A stretch of 15,780 bases of DNA from assembly GCA_964424035.1 (NCBI GenBank), contig CAYRHB010000090.1:1-15780 (forward strand). Reading direction: 5' to 3'. This DNA comes from Leptolinea sp964424035 (GTDB lineage: Bacteria > Chloroflexota > Anaerolineae > Anaerolineales > Anaerolineaceae). The position numbers were made by a program, and so were the translations under genes. The notes beneath the pieces are model-generated. The model saw nothing but the letters and a program-made list of their open reading frames with translations. It was not told the origin of the DNA and searched no databases. The stretch's first letter is position 1, and the number at the start of each line of letters is the position of its first letter. Shown here piece by piece: positions 1 to 7,797 of the stretch.

Positions 1-1
1 G

Positions 2-640
2 TCCATACCGGTCATATTTGCTCCGGAAATTCGCAGAGGTCTGGAGAAATTGGGCAGGGCGGGTGGCATCCGGCTACTTTCTCGGCAGGTACCAACCAGT
101 GACGGGTCACTGCAACAGACGATTAAAGCTGTCTCCACAGCCTGTGCGCGTCTATCCGCACGGCAGCATGGCGCATTGATCATTCTGCAGCGTGGGGATT
201 CATTACGAGATTATGTGCAGACGGGTGTGGTTTTGAATTCACGGGTGTCTGCTGAAATGCTGATGCAGATTTTCTATCCCAACACACCATTGCATGATGG
301 GGCGGTGATCATTTCTGACAACTTGATCGTGGCGGGAGCCTGCGTCATGCCCCTTTCGGCATCCGGTATTCTTAACCGCACACCCGATCGCCAAATGGGA
401 TTGCGTCACCGTGCTGCGCTGGGCATATCGGAAGCCAGTGATGCAGTAGCGGTTGTTGTTTCAGAGGAAACCGGCTCCATTTCCATAGCCCATGGCGGTC
501 GCATGATCCGCAGGTTGGATAGTGAAAGGTTGGAAAACATACTGATCGCATTCTACCGGCCGGAAGAAACTATCCAGCAGTCCACCGGATGGCTAAAGCG
601 CCTCCTCCGGATACCATCCATTCGCCAACCGGAGGATTAA
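2..640 (+). CDS. cdaA: Diadenylate cyclase CdaA (DisA_N/DAC domain), 5' end outside window
   Basis: Condenses two ATP into the second messenger c-di-AMP at the cytoplasmic face of the membrane. Only the DAC domain is present. The reading frame is open from base 2, and the residues before the first possible start (VIFAPEIRRGLEKLG, bases 11-55) match the segment that joins the transmembrane helices to the catalytic domain in CdaA, so the true start and the membrane helices lie upstream. Both catalytic motifs are intact: DGA in PLHDGAVII (D codon at 296) and RHR in GLRHRAALG (bases 404-412). The stop is TAA at 638. A YbbR-domain gene follows directly, as in the Firmicutes cdaA-cdaR pair. The TTG at 50 is a poor start because it would delete conserved sequence. 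DisA is the other possibility, but no helix-hairpin-helix tail is present. Confidence 0.93.
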   Translation, partial: SIPVIFAPEIRRGLEKLGRAGGIRLLSRQVPTSDGSLQQTIKAVSTACARLSARQHGALIILQRGDSLRDYVQTGVVLNSRVSAEMLMQIFYPNTPLHDGAVIISDNLIVAGACVMPLSASGILNRTPDRQMGLRHRAALGISEASDAVAVVVSEETGSISIAHGGRMIRRLDSERLENILIAFYRPEETIQQSTGWLKRLLRIPSIRQPED

Positions 641-648
641 TTTCCGTT

Positions 649-1875
649 ATGTTTCCCAGACTTACACGATATCTCCCGACTTTTCTGCTGGCATTGGCTC
701 TGTCTGTTGCCGTATGGATTCTGGCGATCACAGCCGAAGATCCAGCGGAAGTCCGGTCATATCCGTACCCGGTGAATATCGAAGTAATAGGACAGGATCC
801 AACATTCATTCTCACCAATGAACCGGCAAAGACGCTGACCATAAATTTGCGCGCCCCAAAATCCATTTGGACCAACCTTTTAACCGATCGGACTTCTGTA
901 AGGGCAGTTGTTGACCTTTCCGGACTTTCATCCGGTCCACATACTGTTCCGGTTCAAGTACAAATTGTTCAGCGTCCGGTAGAAATAGTCAGTTATTCAC
1001 CATCCAATGTTGAAGTAACACTGGAAACCCTTCTGAATCGTACCCTGCCGCTTACCGTCTCCATAAGGGGCGAACCGGCAGTAGGATTCAGGGCAGATCC
1101 GGCTGAGTTGAGCAAAGAGGAAACAATTGTGTCCGGCCCGGAATCCGCCGTCAAGCGCATATCTGAAATCCGGGCTACTCTGGATCAATCACAGGCACAG
1201 GAAGATATAGAACAAACGGTTGTATTACAGGCCCTTGATAGCAACGAATTGCCGGTCAGTGGTGTAACCCTGAACCCGGATCGTGTGCAAATCAAACAAA
1301 AGATCGTTCAGCGGGGTGGATACCGGAATGTTGTTGTCAAGGTGGATACAACCGGTATTCTGGCAAATGGATACCGGTTGACAAATATTTCCGCATATCC
1401 GCCGTCGGTGACCGTTTTTTCGGCTGATCCAAAGATTGTTGACAGCCTGCCCGGTTACGTCCAAACGGCACCCATAAATCTTGCCGGATTAAAGGATGAC
1501 AAGGATATCCGTGTATCCCTTAATCTTCCATCCGGTGTATCGATAGTAGGTGATCAAACGGTCAACGTTCAGATCGGTGTATCCACCATTGAAAGCAGTG
1601 TGACCCTGAATGGAATGCGTGTCGAGGTTATTGGCACCACGCAGGGATTGAATTCCAAGGTGTCGCCCACTCTGGTGGATGTCATCATCGCTGGACCCAT
1701 CCCACTGCTGGATACATTAAAAACCAGCGATGTGCGGGTTTATGTGGATATGACCGATGATCCTGAAGGCACGTATCAGCGCACACCCGAGGTAGAAGTG
1801 AAGATTTCGGAATTAAAACTGCAATCCATAATTCCCGGAACGGTTGAGATCATCCTTTCGGAAAATAGCGGGTAA
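649..1875 (+). CDS. cdaR: YbbR-domain membrane protein, CdaR-like regulator of CdaA
   Basis: Predicted extracytoplasmic partner that controls CdaA activity. With the ATG at 649 the protein has 408 residues: a short basic N-terminus, one transmembrane helix at about residues 10-28, then four YbbR-like beta-rich repeats at about 41-126, 131-218, 224-312 and 318-404. Repeat boundaries were judged by eye from recurring PSxVxV-type strand ends. I chose 649 because GGAGG lies at 631-635 and the product then starts right before the helix. An in-frame ATG at 589 would overlap cdaA by 52 bases, has no ribosome site and adds 20 hydrophilic residues. It is the second gene of a cdaA-cdaR-der cluster. The family link is by architecture and context; individual YbbR repeats are weakly conserved. 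Confidence 0.87.
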   Translation: MFPRLTRYLPTFLLALALSVAVWILAITAEDPAEVRSYPYPVNIEVIGQDPTFILTNEPAKTLTINLRAPKSIWTNLLTDRTSVRAVVDLSGLSSGPHTVPVQVQIVQRPVEIVSYSPSNVEVTLETLLNRTLPLTVSIRGEPAVGFRADPAELSKEETIVSGPESAVKRISEIRATLDQSQAQEDIEQTVVLQALDSNELPVSGVTLNPDRVQIKQKIVQRGGYRNVVVKVDTTGILANGYRLTNISAYPPSVTVFSADPKIVDSLPGYVQTAPINLAGLKDDKDIRVSLNLPSGVSIVGDQTVNVQIGVSTIESSVTLNGMRVEVIGTTQGLNSKVSPTLVDVIIAGPIPLLDTLKTSDVRVYVDMTDDPEGTYQRTPEVEVKISELKLQSIIPGTVEIILSENSG

Positions 1876-1912
1876 AATATCAGACCTTTAGAAAACAAAG
1901 AAAAGGTCAGGC

Positions 1913-3274
1913 ATGACAAAACCAGTAGTCGCCCTTGTTGGGCGCCCGAATGTGGGCAAAAGTACACTCTTCAACCGCTTTTCCGGTGAACCCCGCGCCA
2001 TTGTGGATGATATCCCCGGCACTACCCGTGACCGGTTATTCGGGGAATCTTCATGGAACGGCGTATCTTTCGATATTATCGATACCGGGGGTATAGACCC
2101 CTCCAGTTCCCGCAAAGATCCACTTTCCGTTGGGTCGGCTGACTATATCAGCCAGATCCGGCTCCAGGCTCAAATGGCGGTGGAAGAGGCGGATGTCATC
2201 CTGTTTGTTACAGACGCCTCCTCCGGAGTAACCCCGGCTGATATTGAAGTAGCCGATATGTTGCGAAGAAGCCAGAAAAGTGTGGAAGGGAAATTGGTTC
2301 CCCCCATCCTTCTTGTGGTGAATAAGGCGGATTCCGCCGGATTGCGTTCGAATGCGGTTGATTTTCATCAACTTGGTCTGGGCGAACCTTACGCGTTGTC
2401 CGCGTTGCATGGAACCGGCACCGGTGATTTACTGGACGCCCTTGTGAATGAATTCCCGGAGGGGCTGGAAGAGGAAGAAGATGATTCCGTCAAAGTGGCT
2501 ATTGTCGGTAAACCGAATGTGGGAAAATCCAGCCTGTTAAACCGGCTGGCCGGAGAAGAAAGGGCGATCGTCAGCCCGATTGCCGGCACAACAAGGGATG
2601 CGACCGATACGGCCATCGATTTCAACGGAATTAAGATCACCATGATCGATACGGCCGGGATACGCAAGCGGGGCAAAGTGGAACCGGGCGTTGAAAAGTA
2701 CAGTGTCATCCGGTCAATGCGGTCCATTGAACGGTCTGATGTCGCCATCCTGGTATTGGATGCAACCGAAGGAATCAGTGCCCAGGATGCGCATATTGCC
2801 GGGTATATTGTCGAAGCCTGGAAAAGCTGTGTTGTTGTGGTCAATAAATGGGACGCGATTGAAAAAGACACATACACCATGGCACAGTACACCGAGAAGA
2901 TCCGGGAAGACCTCAAGTTCGTTGATTATGTACCAATTCTCTTTATTTCAGCCAAAACCGGTCAACGGGTAGACCAGGTACTTTCGATGGTTGTGCGGGT
3001 TCAGGAAGAACGCCTGGCCAGGTTATCCACATCTCAATTGAACCGGATCATTCAGAATGCCCAGGACGCGCATGCATCGCCGGCACACCGGGGACGTTCG
3101 CTGCGCATGTATTACGGGACGCAGGTACGCAGTGATCCACCCACATTCTTGATCTACGTCAATGATCCAACGCTGGCTCATTTTACCTACATCCGGTATC
3201 TGGAGAATTCCATCCGCAAGGAATATAACTTCATCGGCACGCCTATCCGGGTCATCTTGCGGCCAAGACGGTAA
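1913..3274 (+). CDS. der: Ribosome biogenesis GTPase Der (EngA)
   Basis: Double GTPase needed for maturation of the 50S ribosomal subunit. The 453 residues have the standard order. The first G domain carries GRPNVGKS at 10-17, DTGG at 57-60 and NKAD at 137-140. The second carries GKPNVGKS at 199-206, DTAG at 246-249 and NKWD at 311-314, followed by the ISAK-type G5. A KH-like RNA-binding domain occupies about 365-453 and ends in a basic tail. An acidic linker (EEEEDD, about 186-191) joins the two G domains. The ATG at 1913 is preceded by AAGGT at about 1903-1907. Only 37 bases separate it from the YbbR gene, so it is probably cotranscribed with cdaA. All key nucleotide-binding residues are present. 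Confidence 0.97.
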   Translation: MTKPVVALVGRPNVGKSTLFNRFSGEPRAIVDDIPGTTRDRLFGESSWNGVSFDIIDTGGIDPSSSRKDPLSVGSADYISQIRLQAQMAVEEADVILFVTDASSGVTPADIEVADMLRRSQKSVEGKLVPPILLVVNKADSAGLRSNAVDFHQLGLGEPYALSALHGTGTGDLLDALVNEFPEGLEEEEDDSVKVAIVGKPNVGKSSLLNRLAGEERAIVSPIAGTTRDATDTAIDFNGIKITMIDTAGIRKRGKVEPGVEKYSVIRSMRSIERSDVAILVLDATEGISAQDAHIAGYIVEAWKSCVVVVNKWDAIEKDTYTMAQYTEKIREDLKFVDYVPILFISAKTGQRVDQVLSMVVRVQEERLARLSTSQLNRIIQNAQDAHASPAHRGRSLRMYYGTQVRSDPPTFLIYVNDPTLAHFTYIRYLENSIRKEYNFIGTPIRVILRPRR

Positions 3275-3291
3275 CCGTATTTGGATAAAAG

Positions 3292-3326
3292 AATAGGCGG
3301 AACCAGTTAATGGTCCGCCTATTTTT
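3292..3326 (+). terminator. Rho-independent terminator after der, probably bidirectional
   Basis: The 10-bp stem AATAGGCGGA (3292-3301) pairs with TCCGCCTATT (3314-3323), with further CCA/TGG pairing inside the loop, and runs into TTTTT at 3322-3326. It starts 17 bases after the der stop. Read on the minus strand the same hairpin is followed by TTCTTTTA, so it can also end deoC transcription, whose stop codon is at 3341-3343. Confidence 0.85.
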
Positions 3327-3340
3327 GTTCCTTAGATTAA

Positions 3341-4030
3341 TCAATAGCCGCTTTTAATTTCGGCGCCTTCCATAATCTTCACACCACCGCTGGTACCGAT
3401 CCGGGTGGCGCCGGCATCGATCATGGCAAGCACATCATCACGGGTGCGGACCCCGCCGGCTGCTTTTACCCCCATTTCAGGGCCAACCGTCTTCCGCATC
3501 AGCGCGACATCTGGCAGGGTTGCCCCACCGGAATTGAATCCGGTGGATGTCTTTACAAAATCAGCTCCGGCTTCTTTGCAGATCAGGCAGGCTTTTATTT
3601 TTTCATCATCTGTCAGGAGACAGGTCTCAATGATGACTTTCACGAGGACTTTCTTCGCATGAGCAGCCTGTACTACCGCGGTTACATCCTCTTTTACCAG
3701 GTTGTAATCCCCTGATTTCAGGGCTCCAACATTCAGAACCATATCGACTTCCTGTGCGCCATCGGCGATCACCTTTTCAGTTTCAAATGCTTTGACCGTG
3801 GAAAGGGTGGCTCCAAGAGGAAATCCGACCACACTGCATACCTTTACGCCCGACCCTTTAAGCAATTTCGCGCATTGTGCCACATTGGCCGGATTCACAC
3901 AGACAGATGCGAATTTGTATTTCGCTGCTTCTTCGCATAGGTGCGCAATCTGGGCAACGGACGCTTCCTGCTTGAGCAGGGTATGGTCGATATACTTCGC
4001 GATCTGTTCAGATGTCAACGCAACAGTCAT
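3341..4030 (-). CDS. deoC: Deoxyribose-phosphate aldolase
   Basis: Class I aldolase that splits 2-deoxyribose-5-phosphate into acetaldehyde and glyceraldehyde-3-phosphate in deoxynucleoside breakdown; cytosolic. At 229 residues it has the usual length of the short bacterial DeoC type. The N-terminal YIDHTLLK is the family signature. The Schiff-base lysine is K160 in FVKTSTGF, the second active-site lysine is K189 in GVKAAGGVRT, and the conserved aspartate is D96 in EVDMVLN. The barrel ends in the phosphate-binding loop IGTSGG at 211-216. The ATG at 4030 has a good ribosome site (GAAGGA, plus-strand 4038-4043, 7-base spacing) and its own strong promoter. No other deo gene is adjacent, so it appears to be a stand-alone salvage gene. 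Confidence 0.96.
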   Translation of the reverse strand: MTVALTSEQIAKYIDHTLLKQEASVAQIAHLCEEAAKYKFASVCVNPANVAQCAKLLKGSGVKVCSVVGFPLGATLSTVKAFETEKVIADGAQEVDMVLNVGALKSGDYNLVKEDVTAVVQAAHAKKVLVKVIIETCLLTDDEKIKACLICKEAGADFVKTSTGFNSGGATLPDVALMRKTVGPEMGVKAAGGVRTRDDVLAMIDAGATRIGTSGGVKIMEGAEIKSGY

Positions 4031-4063
4031 CAGACTATCCTTCTTTCCAATCGATATGAAAAT

Positions 4064-4092
4064 ATTCTATCTCCGGGTTCAGGGGATGTCAA
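4064..4092 (-). promoter_or_regulatory. Sigma-70-type promoter of deoC
   Basis: Read on the minus strand: a perfect -35 TTGACA (plus-strand 4087-4092), a 17-base spacer, and -10 TAGAAT (4064-4069). The start site is expected near 4057, giving a leader of about 27 bases before the deoC ATG. It lies just downstream of the terminator of the upstream glycosyltransferase, so deoC is probably an independent unit. Confidence 0.82.
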
Positions 4093-4099
4093 TTTTGCT

Positions 4100-4125
4100 A
4101 AAAAGACCTCCCGCCGGGAGGTCTT
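4100..4125 (-). terminator. Terminator after the glycosyltransferase gene
   Basis: A perfect 10-bp stem (AAGACCTCCC at 4103-4112 pairing with GGGAGGTCTT at 4116-4125) has a 3-base loop. On the minus strand it is followed by a T run reaching 4100. It begins 22 bases past the stop of the minus-strand glycosyltransferase gene and sits directly before the deoC promoter. Confidence 0.82.
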
Positions 4126-4146
4126 CATTGAGAAGATGATATTGAT

Positions 4147-4863
4147 CTATATATCCCGGTACATCCCCGGAAGCTGCCAGACACGGATGGCGGCTTCCAG
4201 CTGGATCCGGAACGACATTTTTGATTGTCCCCAGCGGCGGTCGGCAAAATAGATCGGTACTTCTTTAAACCGGAAGCCAAGTTTATCGGCTACATAAGCC
4301 ATTTCCACCTGGAAAATGTATCCATTTGACCGGATGCGGTCCAATGGCATGGACTGGAGTGTATGGCTTTTCCATAACCGGAACCCTCCGGTCACATCCC
4401 GGAGTTTTAATCCCAGGATGGTTCGGGCGTAAAAATTTCCCCATCCAGAAAGTGCCTTGCGCCAGAATGGCCAGCGTTCATCCAGCTTGCCGCCCGGAAC
4501 ATAACGGGAACCCAGAGCCATGTCACAGGTTTCAAGGGTTTTTACCAGCTCGACAATCTTTTCGGGGGGATGGGAAAAATCAGCGTCCATTTGACCAACG
4601 GCTTCAGCTCCCTTCTCCATGGCAAGTTTAAAACCCTGGATATACGCGGTTCCCAAACCCAGTTTGCCTTCCCGGTGCAAGACGGAAATTCGACCGTTAT
4701 ACTTTTTCCCCAATTCTTCAGCGATATCTCCGGTTCCATCCGGACTGTTGTCATCAACAACCAGAATGGAAAGATTGGCAATGGGAAGATCAAAGAGTTT
4801 TTCCACTATTACGGGTATATTCTCTGCTTCGTTATATGTGGGTATAACTATGGTAGTTTTCAC
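4147..4863 (-). CDS. Polyprenol monophosphomannose synthase (DPM1/Ppm1-type GT2 glycosyltransferase)
   Basis: Predicted to move a hexose, most likely mannose from GDP-mannose, onto a polyprenyl phosphate at the cytoplasmic membrane face, supplying lipid-linked sugar for glycan or protein glycosylation. The 238 residues form a single GT-A domain: VVDDNSPDGT at 35-44, metal-binding DAD at 93-95 in QMDADFSHPP, GSRYVPGG at 118-125, TGGFRLW at 158-164 and RRWGQSKMS at 209-217, all typical of DPM1-like enzymes. There is no C-terminal membrane domain, so it is the soluble or peripheral type. The start is GTG at 4863; no clear ribosome site precedes it. It has its own promoter and terminator. The sugar specificity is inferred from the family. 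Related enzymes that transfer glucose or N-acetylglucosamine to lipid phosphate are the main alternative. Confidence 0.88.
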   Translation of the reverse strand: MKTTIVIPTYNEAENIPVIVEKLFDLPIANLSILVVDDNSPDGTGDIAEELGKKYNGRISVLHREGKLGLGTAYIQGFKLAMEKGAEAVGQMDADFSHPPEKIVELVKTLETCDMALGSRYVPGGKLDERWPFWRKALSGWGNFYARTILGLKLRDVTGGFRLWKSHTLQSMPLDRIRSNGYIFQVEMAYVADKLGFRFKEVPIYFADRRWGQSKMSFRIQLEAAIRVWQLPGMYRDI

Positions 4864-4914
4864 TGATTGTCCAGTAATTAGAATAAGGTCGTTCTTCCTT
4901 TCGAACGTCGCTTT

Positions 4915-4943
4915 ACTCTATCATAGCGATAATTGAGTGTCAA
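4915..4943 (-). promoter_or_regulatory. Sigma-70-type promoter of the glycosyltransferase gene
   Basis: Minus-strand TTGACA (plus-strand 4938-4943), a 17-base spacer, and TAGAGT (4915-4920). The start site is expected near 4908, leaving a leader of about 45 bases before the GTG at 4863. It is divergent from, and only a few tens of bases away from, the promoter of the TPR gene. Confidence 0.75.
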
Positions 4944-4968
4944 GAAAACCATTGTGTTATGAGTCTTT

Positions 4969-4974
4969 TATAAT
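4969..4974 (+). promoter_or_regulatory. -10 box of the TPR gene, placed for a leaderless transcript
   Basis: A perfect TATAAT at 4969-4974. The usual distance puts the transcription start at about 4981, which is the first base of the GTG start codon. No good -35 lies 16-18 bases upstream (the sequence there reads AAACCA). Confidence 0.65.
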
Positions 4975-4980
4975 TGGAGT

Positions 4981-6408
4981 GTGAAAAAAGAGTCTTTCAG
5001 ATTGCCGCTTGGATTGTTATTACTGCTTTTAACTGTCTTCCTTGGATGGATCTTCTACAAGGATTATGAAGTTTCAGAACAGGTAAAGGAAGCCGGTCAG
5101 GCGCTTGCCATACATCAGTTGGATAACGCCCGACGTCTTTTCCAGATGGTCGAAGAGATTGAACCCTGGCGTCCTCTGGGTTGGGCTGAACTGGCCCGGC
5201 AGTATCTGGAAGATGGCAATACTGATCAGGCATTGCAAATTCTTGAAATACAGGGTTCTCGTGGTTTTCTGGATACATACGGTTGGCTGCTGCTGGCTGA
5301 CGCGTATGGACAATCCGGAAAAGACAGCCGGATTGAGGCATCCCTGCAGGAGGCATACCAGCAGGCGGAAACTATAGAGGAACAAGTCAACACATTACAG
5401 GCATTCACGGCTTATTACCGGAGCAGGCAGGAATATCAGAAAGCTATAAATTGCCTGCATGATCAGATTGCGCTCAGTCCGGTTCCAGACAGGCAGATCA
5501 CAACAGAATTGGTATTGTTAAATACTGTTTTGGATCCTGTATATGGATATTCCCTATCGGAATCAGATCGATCCAAACCACAATGGTTATCGGATTGGCA
5601 GGCAGGATTAAAAAATGCGCTGAAATATGAACGTGAGGATTTGCGGCAGCTTGAAATAGGACGGGCATTCGCGGCGTTCGGGATTTGGGATTTGGCGGAA
5701 TACTCCTTCCAAAAGGTGGTTGAAAAGACACCGGATTTTGCGGATGCCTGGGCTTTCCTGGCAGAAGCGCGGCAACAGCAGGGAAAAGATGGCCGGGAAC
5801 AGATCGAAAAAGCGCTGATGCTGGAACCGGAGTCACCTGCTGTCAGGCTGACAGCCGTTCTGTATTACCGGCGTCAGAAGGATTACCCCCGGGCGATTGA
5901 CCTTTTGAAAAATCCAGGTTCAGAAGTGGCAGGTGAGACAATCTGGCAGCTGGAACTGGCCCGCACGCTGGCAGAAGCCGGTAGATTGGAAGAAGCCAGT
6001 GACACCTATGAAGATATCATCCAAAATGATCCTGAAAACGCGGAGGCGTTCATCTCTCTGGCGCGCATGTGCCTCCAATATGAATACCGTTTATACGATC
6101 TGGCCATGTCACTGGCGGAGAAAGCAGTTCAACTTAAACCGGATTCTGCCGAAGCCCTGGATGTGCTGGGACAGGTCTTTTTCGCGTTGGGTGAATCTGA
6201 AAAAGCTTTCGAATCATTTGATCAGGCACGGGAAATCGATCCGGCATACGCGCCTGTCTGGCTTCATGTGGGACAGATGCAGCTCGCTGGCGCTGACCCT
6301 TCCAGTGCAAAGGTAGCTCTACAAAAGACGATTGACCTTTCTGCCAATTCCTATGAAGGGAAAATAGCCAGCCGTTTGTTGAAACAATATTTCAATATTA
6401 ATCCCTGA
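4981..6408 (+). CDS. Membrane-anchored tetratricopeptide repeat protein
   Basis: 475 residues. A short basic N-terminus is followed by one transmembrane helix at about 8-26 (leucine-rich), then a long helical domain, predicted to lie outside the cytoplasm, built of TPR-type repeats. Clear repeats, judged by the W/A/G/Y/A/P spacing, lie at about 65-92, 235-268, 320-353, 354-388 and 389-455. The middle (about 95-220) is helical but less regular. TPR domains act as protein-binding scaffolds; nothing here gives the partner. The start is GTG at 4981. GGAG at 4976-4979 is only one base from the codon, too close to act normally, and the -10 box argues for a leaderless message. No later start has a ribosome site, and a later start would cut the helix. 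It is divergent from the glycosyltransferase gene; a joint role in envelope glycan assembly is a guess. Confidence 0.88.
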   Translation: MKKESFRLPLGLLLLLLTVFLGWIFYKDYEVSEQVKEAGQALAIHQLDNARRLFQMVEEIEPWRPLGWAELARQYLEDGNTDQALQILEIQGSRGFLDTYGWLLLADAYGQSGKDSRIEASLQEAYQQAETIEEQVNTLQAFTAYYRSRQEYQKAINCLHDQIALSPVPDRQITTELVLLNTVLDPVYGYSLSESDRSKPQWLSDWQAGLKNALKYEREDLRQLEIGRAFAAFGIWDLAEYSFQKVVEKTPDFADAWAFLAEARQQQGKDGREQIEKALMLEPESPAVRLTAVLYYRRQKDYPRAIDLLKNPGSEVAGETIWQLELARTLAEAGRLEEASDTYEDIIQNDPENAEAFISLARMCLQYEYRLYDLAMSLAEKAVQLKPDSAEALDVLGQVFFALGESEKAFESFDQAREIDPAYAPVWLHVGQMQLAGADPSSAKVALQKTIDLSANSYEGKIASRLLKQYFNINP

Positions 6409-6430
6409 TCCATTCCCCATGGACCGGTTA

Positions 6431-6439
6431 TGTTAAAAT
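6431..6439 (+). promoter_or_regulatory. Possible extended -10 promoter of mtaB
   Basis: TGTTAAAAT has the TGn-TAAAAT form of an extended -10 box and lies 38 bases before the mtaB ATG. No recognisable -35 is present. The ribosome site AGGGT lies at about 6469-6473. Weak call; readthrough from the TPR gene 68 bases upstream is the alternative. Confidence 0.35.
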
Positions 6440-6476
6440 CCAGCCTTACATATGGCAACTTCTTTACAGGGTAGAC

Positions 6477-7760
6477 ATGAATGTTTTCTTTGATACGATC
6501 GGCTGTCGCCTGAATCAAAGTGAAATTGAACGGATGGCGCATGAATTTCGCACAGCGGGCCATACCATTACAGGGAACCTGTCTGAAGCGGACTTGATCA
6601 TTATCAATTCCTGTTCCGTAACATCCGCGGCAGCCTCCGATTCGCGCCAAAAGATCCGGCAGGCATCACGCGTGGCACCCCATGCGCAAATCGTGGCAAC
6701 CGGCTGCTGGGCTACCCTCGAGCCGGATGCAGCGGAAACCCTGGTGGAACACATCCGGGTTGTAAGCAATTCAGAGAAAGATCATATTCCGGTGACTGTA
6801 CTCGGATTGGAAATGCCCCTGGGGGGAATGATGATTCCCGGACGGGACAGCCTCCCCGGGGCGCGTCATCGAACCAGGGCTTTTATCAAGGTGCAGGATG
6901 GGTGCGATGCCTTTTGTACGTTTTGCGTCACCCGCCTGGCTCGCGGAAAATCACGCAGTGTACCGGTCAACCGGGTTCTTTCCGATATCCGGTCAGCCAT
7001 TGCCGGAGGCGCTAAAGAGATCGTTTTATGTGGAGTGCAACTGGGTTCCTGGGGAAGACATATGGATCCCGTCCGGCGGCTGCAAGATCTGGTCGGGACA
7101 ATACTTCAGGAAACGGATGTTCGAAGAATACGGTTTTCTTCCATCGAACCCTGGGACATCGAGCCGGATTTTTTCAGTCTTTTTAGCGACCGGCGGATTT
7201 GCCGCCACCTGCATATTGCCGTGCAATCCGGCTCCGCCACCACATTAAAACGCATGGGGCGGCGCACAACACCGGCGGAGTTTTCCCGCATTCTGGAAAA
7301 CGCACGGCAGGTTGATCCATTCTTTTCCCTTTCGACAGATGTCATCACCGGCTTCCCTGGCGAAACGGAGAGGGATTTCGAAGAGAGTCTGGTTTTTGTG
7401 CAGCAGGCCGGTTTTTCCAGCGGGCATGTCTTCCCGTATTCCGCCCGAAAGGGGACTCCGGCGGCTGAATTACCCGATCAGGTGCCAACGAAAGAACGAA
7501 GGAACCGGGCGGCCAGAATGCGGGATATTCTGGCGCAAACCGGAAAAGCCTACCGGCATACTCTTATTGGCATGACGGACTATGTGCTTTGGGAAACTGC
7601 CCAACCGGTCATAAATGGTTTCCGGTTGAATGGTTTGAACAGTGGCTTCATCCGGGTTTCCGCGACATCCCCAACCAGACAGATCAATACAATCAGTCCT
7701 GTGCGATTTACAGACCTGACAGAAACCGGTATGGAGGGGGAATTCCTTCCTACAACATAA
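6477..7760 (+). CDS. mtaB: tRNA (N6-threonylcarbamoyladenosine-C2) methylthiotransferase, MtaB type
   Basis: Radical-SAM enzyme predicted to add a methylthio group to t6A at position 37 of ANN-decoding tRNAs, making ms2t6A. The N-terminal UPF0004 domain (about 1-125) carries the three cysteines of one iron-sulfur cluster: C10 in DTIGCRLNQSE, C46 in NSCSVT, and C77 in TGCWAT. The radical-SAM cluster motif CxxxCxxC is C143, C147 and C150 in DGCDAFCTFC. The downstream LCGVQLGSWG at about 184-193 corresponds to the LTG(V/I)xLGxYG signature that marks MtaB rather than MiaB or RimO. A TRAM-like but divergent tail covers about 365-427. The length, 427 residues, is normal. The ATG at 6477 follows AGGGT. 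A terminator follows at once and no gene shares the unit downstream. Confidence 0.9.
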   Translation: MNVFFDTIGCRLNQSEIERMAHEFRTAGHTITGNLSEADLIIINSCSVTSAAASDSRQKIRQASRVAPHAQIVATGCWATLEPDAAETLVEHIRVVSNSEKDHIPVTVLGLEMPLGGMMIPGRDSLPGARHRTRAFIKVQDGCDAFCTFCVTRLARGKSRSVPVNRVLSDIRSAIAGGAKEIVLCGVQLGSWGRHMDPVRRLQDLVGTILQETDVRRIRFSSIEPWDIEPDFFSLFSDRRICRHLHIAVQSGSATTLKRMGRRTTPAEFSRILENARQVDPFFSLSTDVITGFPGETERDFEESLVFVQQAGFSSGHVFPYSARKGTPAAELPDQVPTKERRNRAARMRDILAQTGKAYRHTLIGMTDYVLWETAQPVINGFRLNGLNSGFIRVSATSPTRQINTISPVRFTDLTETGMEGEFLPTT

Positions 7761-7788
7761 AAGGTTCCGACTCTAGCCGGAACCTTTT
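7759..7788 (+). terminator. Bidirectional terminator between mtaB and ldh
   Basis: An 11-bp perfect stem (AAAAGGTTCCG at 7759-7769 pairing with CGGAACCTTTT at 7778-7788) with an 8-base loop. A-runs and T-runs flank it symmetrically, so it can work on both strands. It overlaps the mtaB stop codon and lies 9 bases from the ldh stop. Confidence 0.75.
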
Positions 7789-7797
7789 GAACACAGA

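Noticed and set aside
589..648. Upstream ATG for the YbbR protein, overlapping cdaA
   Set aside because: No ribosome site, 52-base overlap, and 20 hydrophilic residues ahead of the membrane helix; the ATG at 649 with GGAGG upstream fits better.
2389..2916. Long open frame antisense to der
   Set aside because: It mirrors the codon pattern of der, has no ribosome site or promoter, and its translation is low-complexity Ser/Thr/Ile-rich.
5498..5836. Open frame antisense to the TPR gene
   Set aside because: Proline-rich translation with no ribosome site; a by-product of codon use in the TPR gene.
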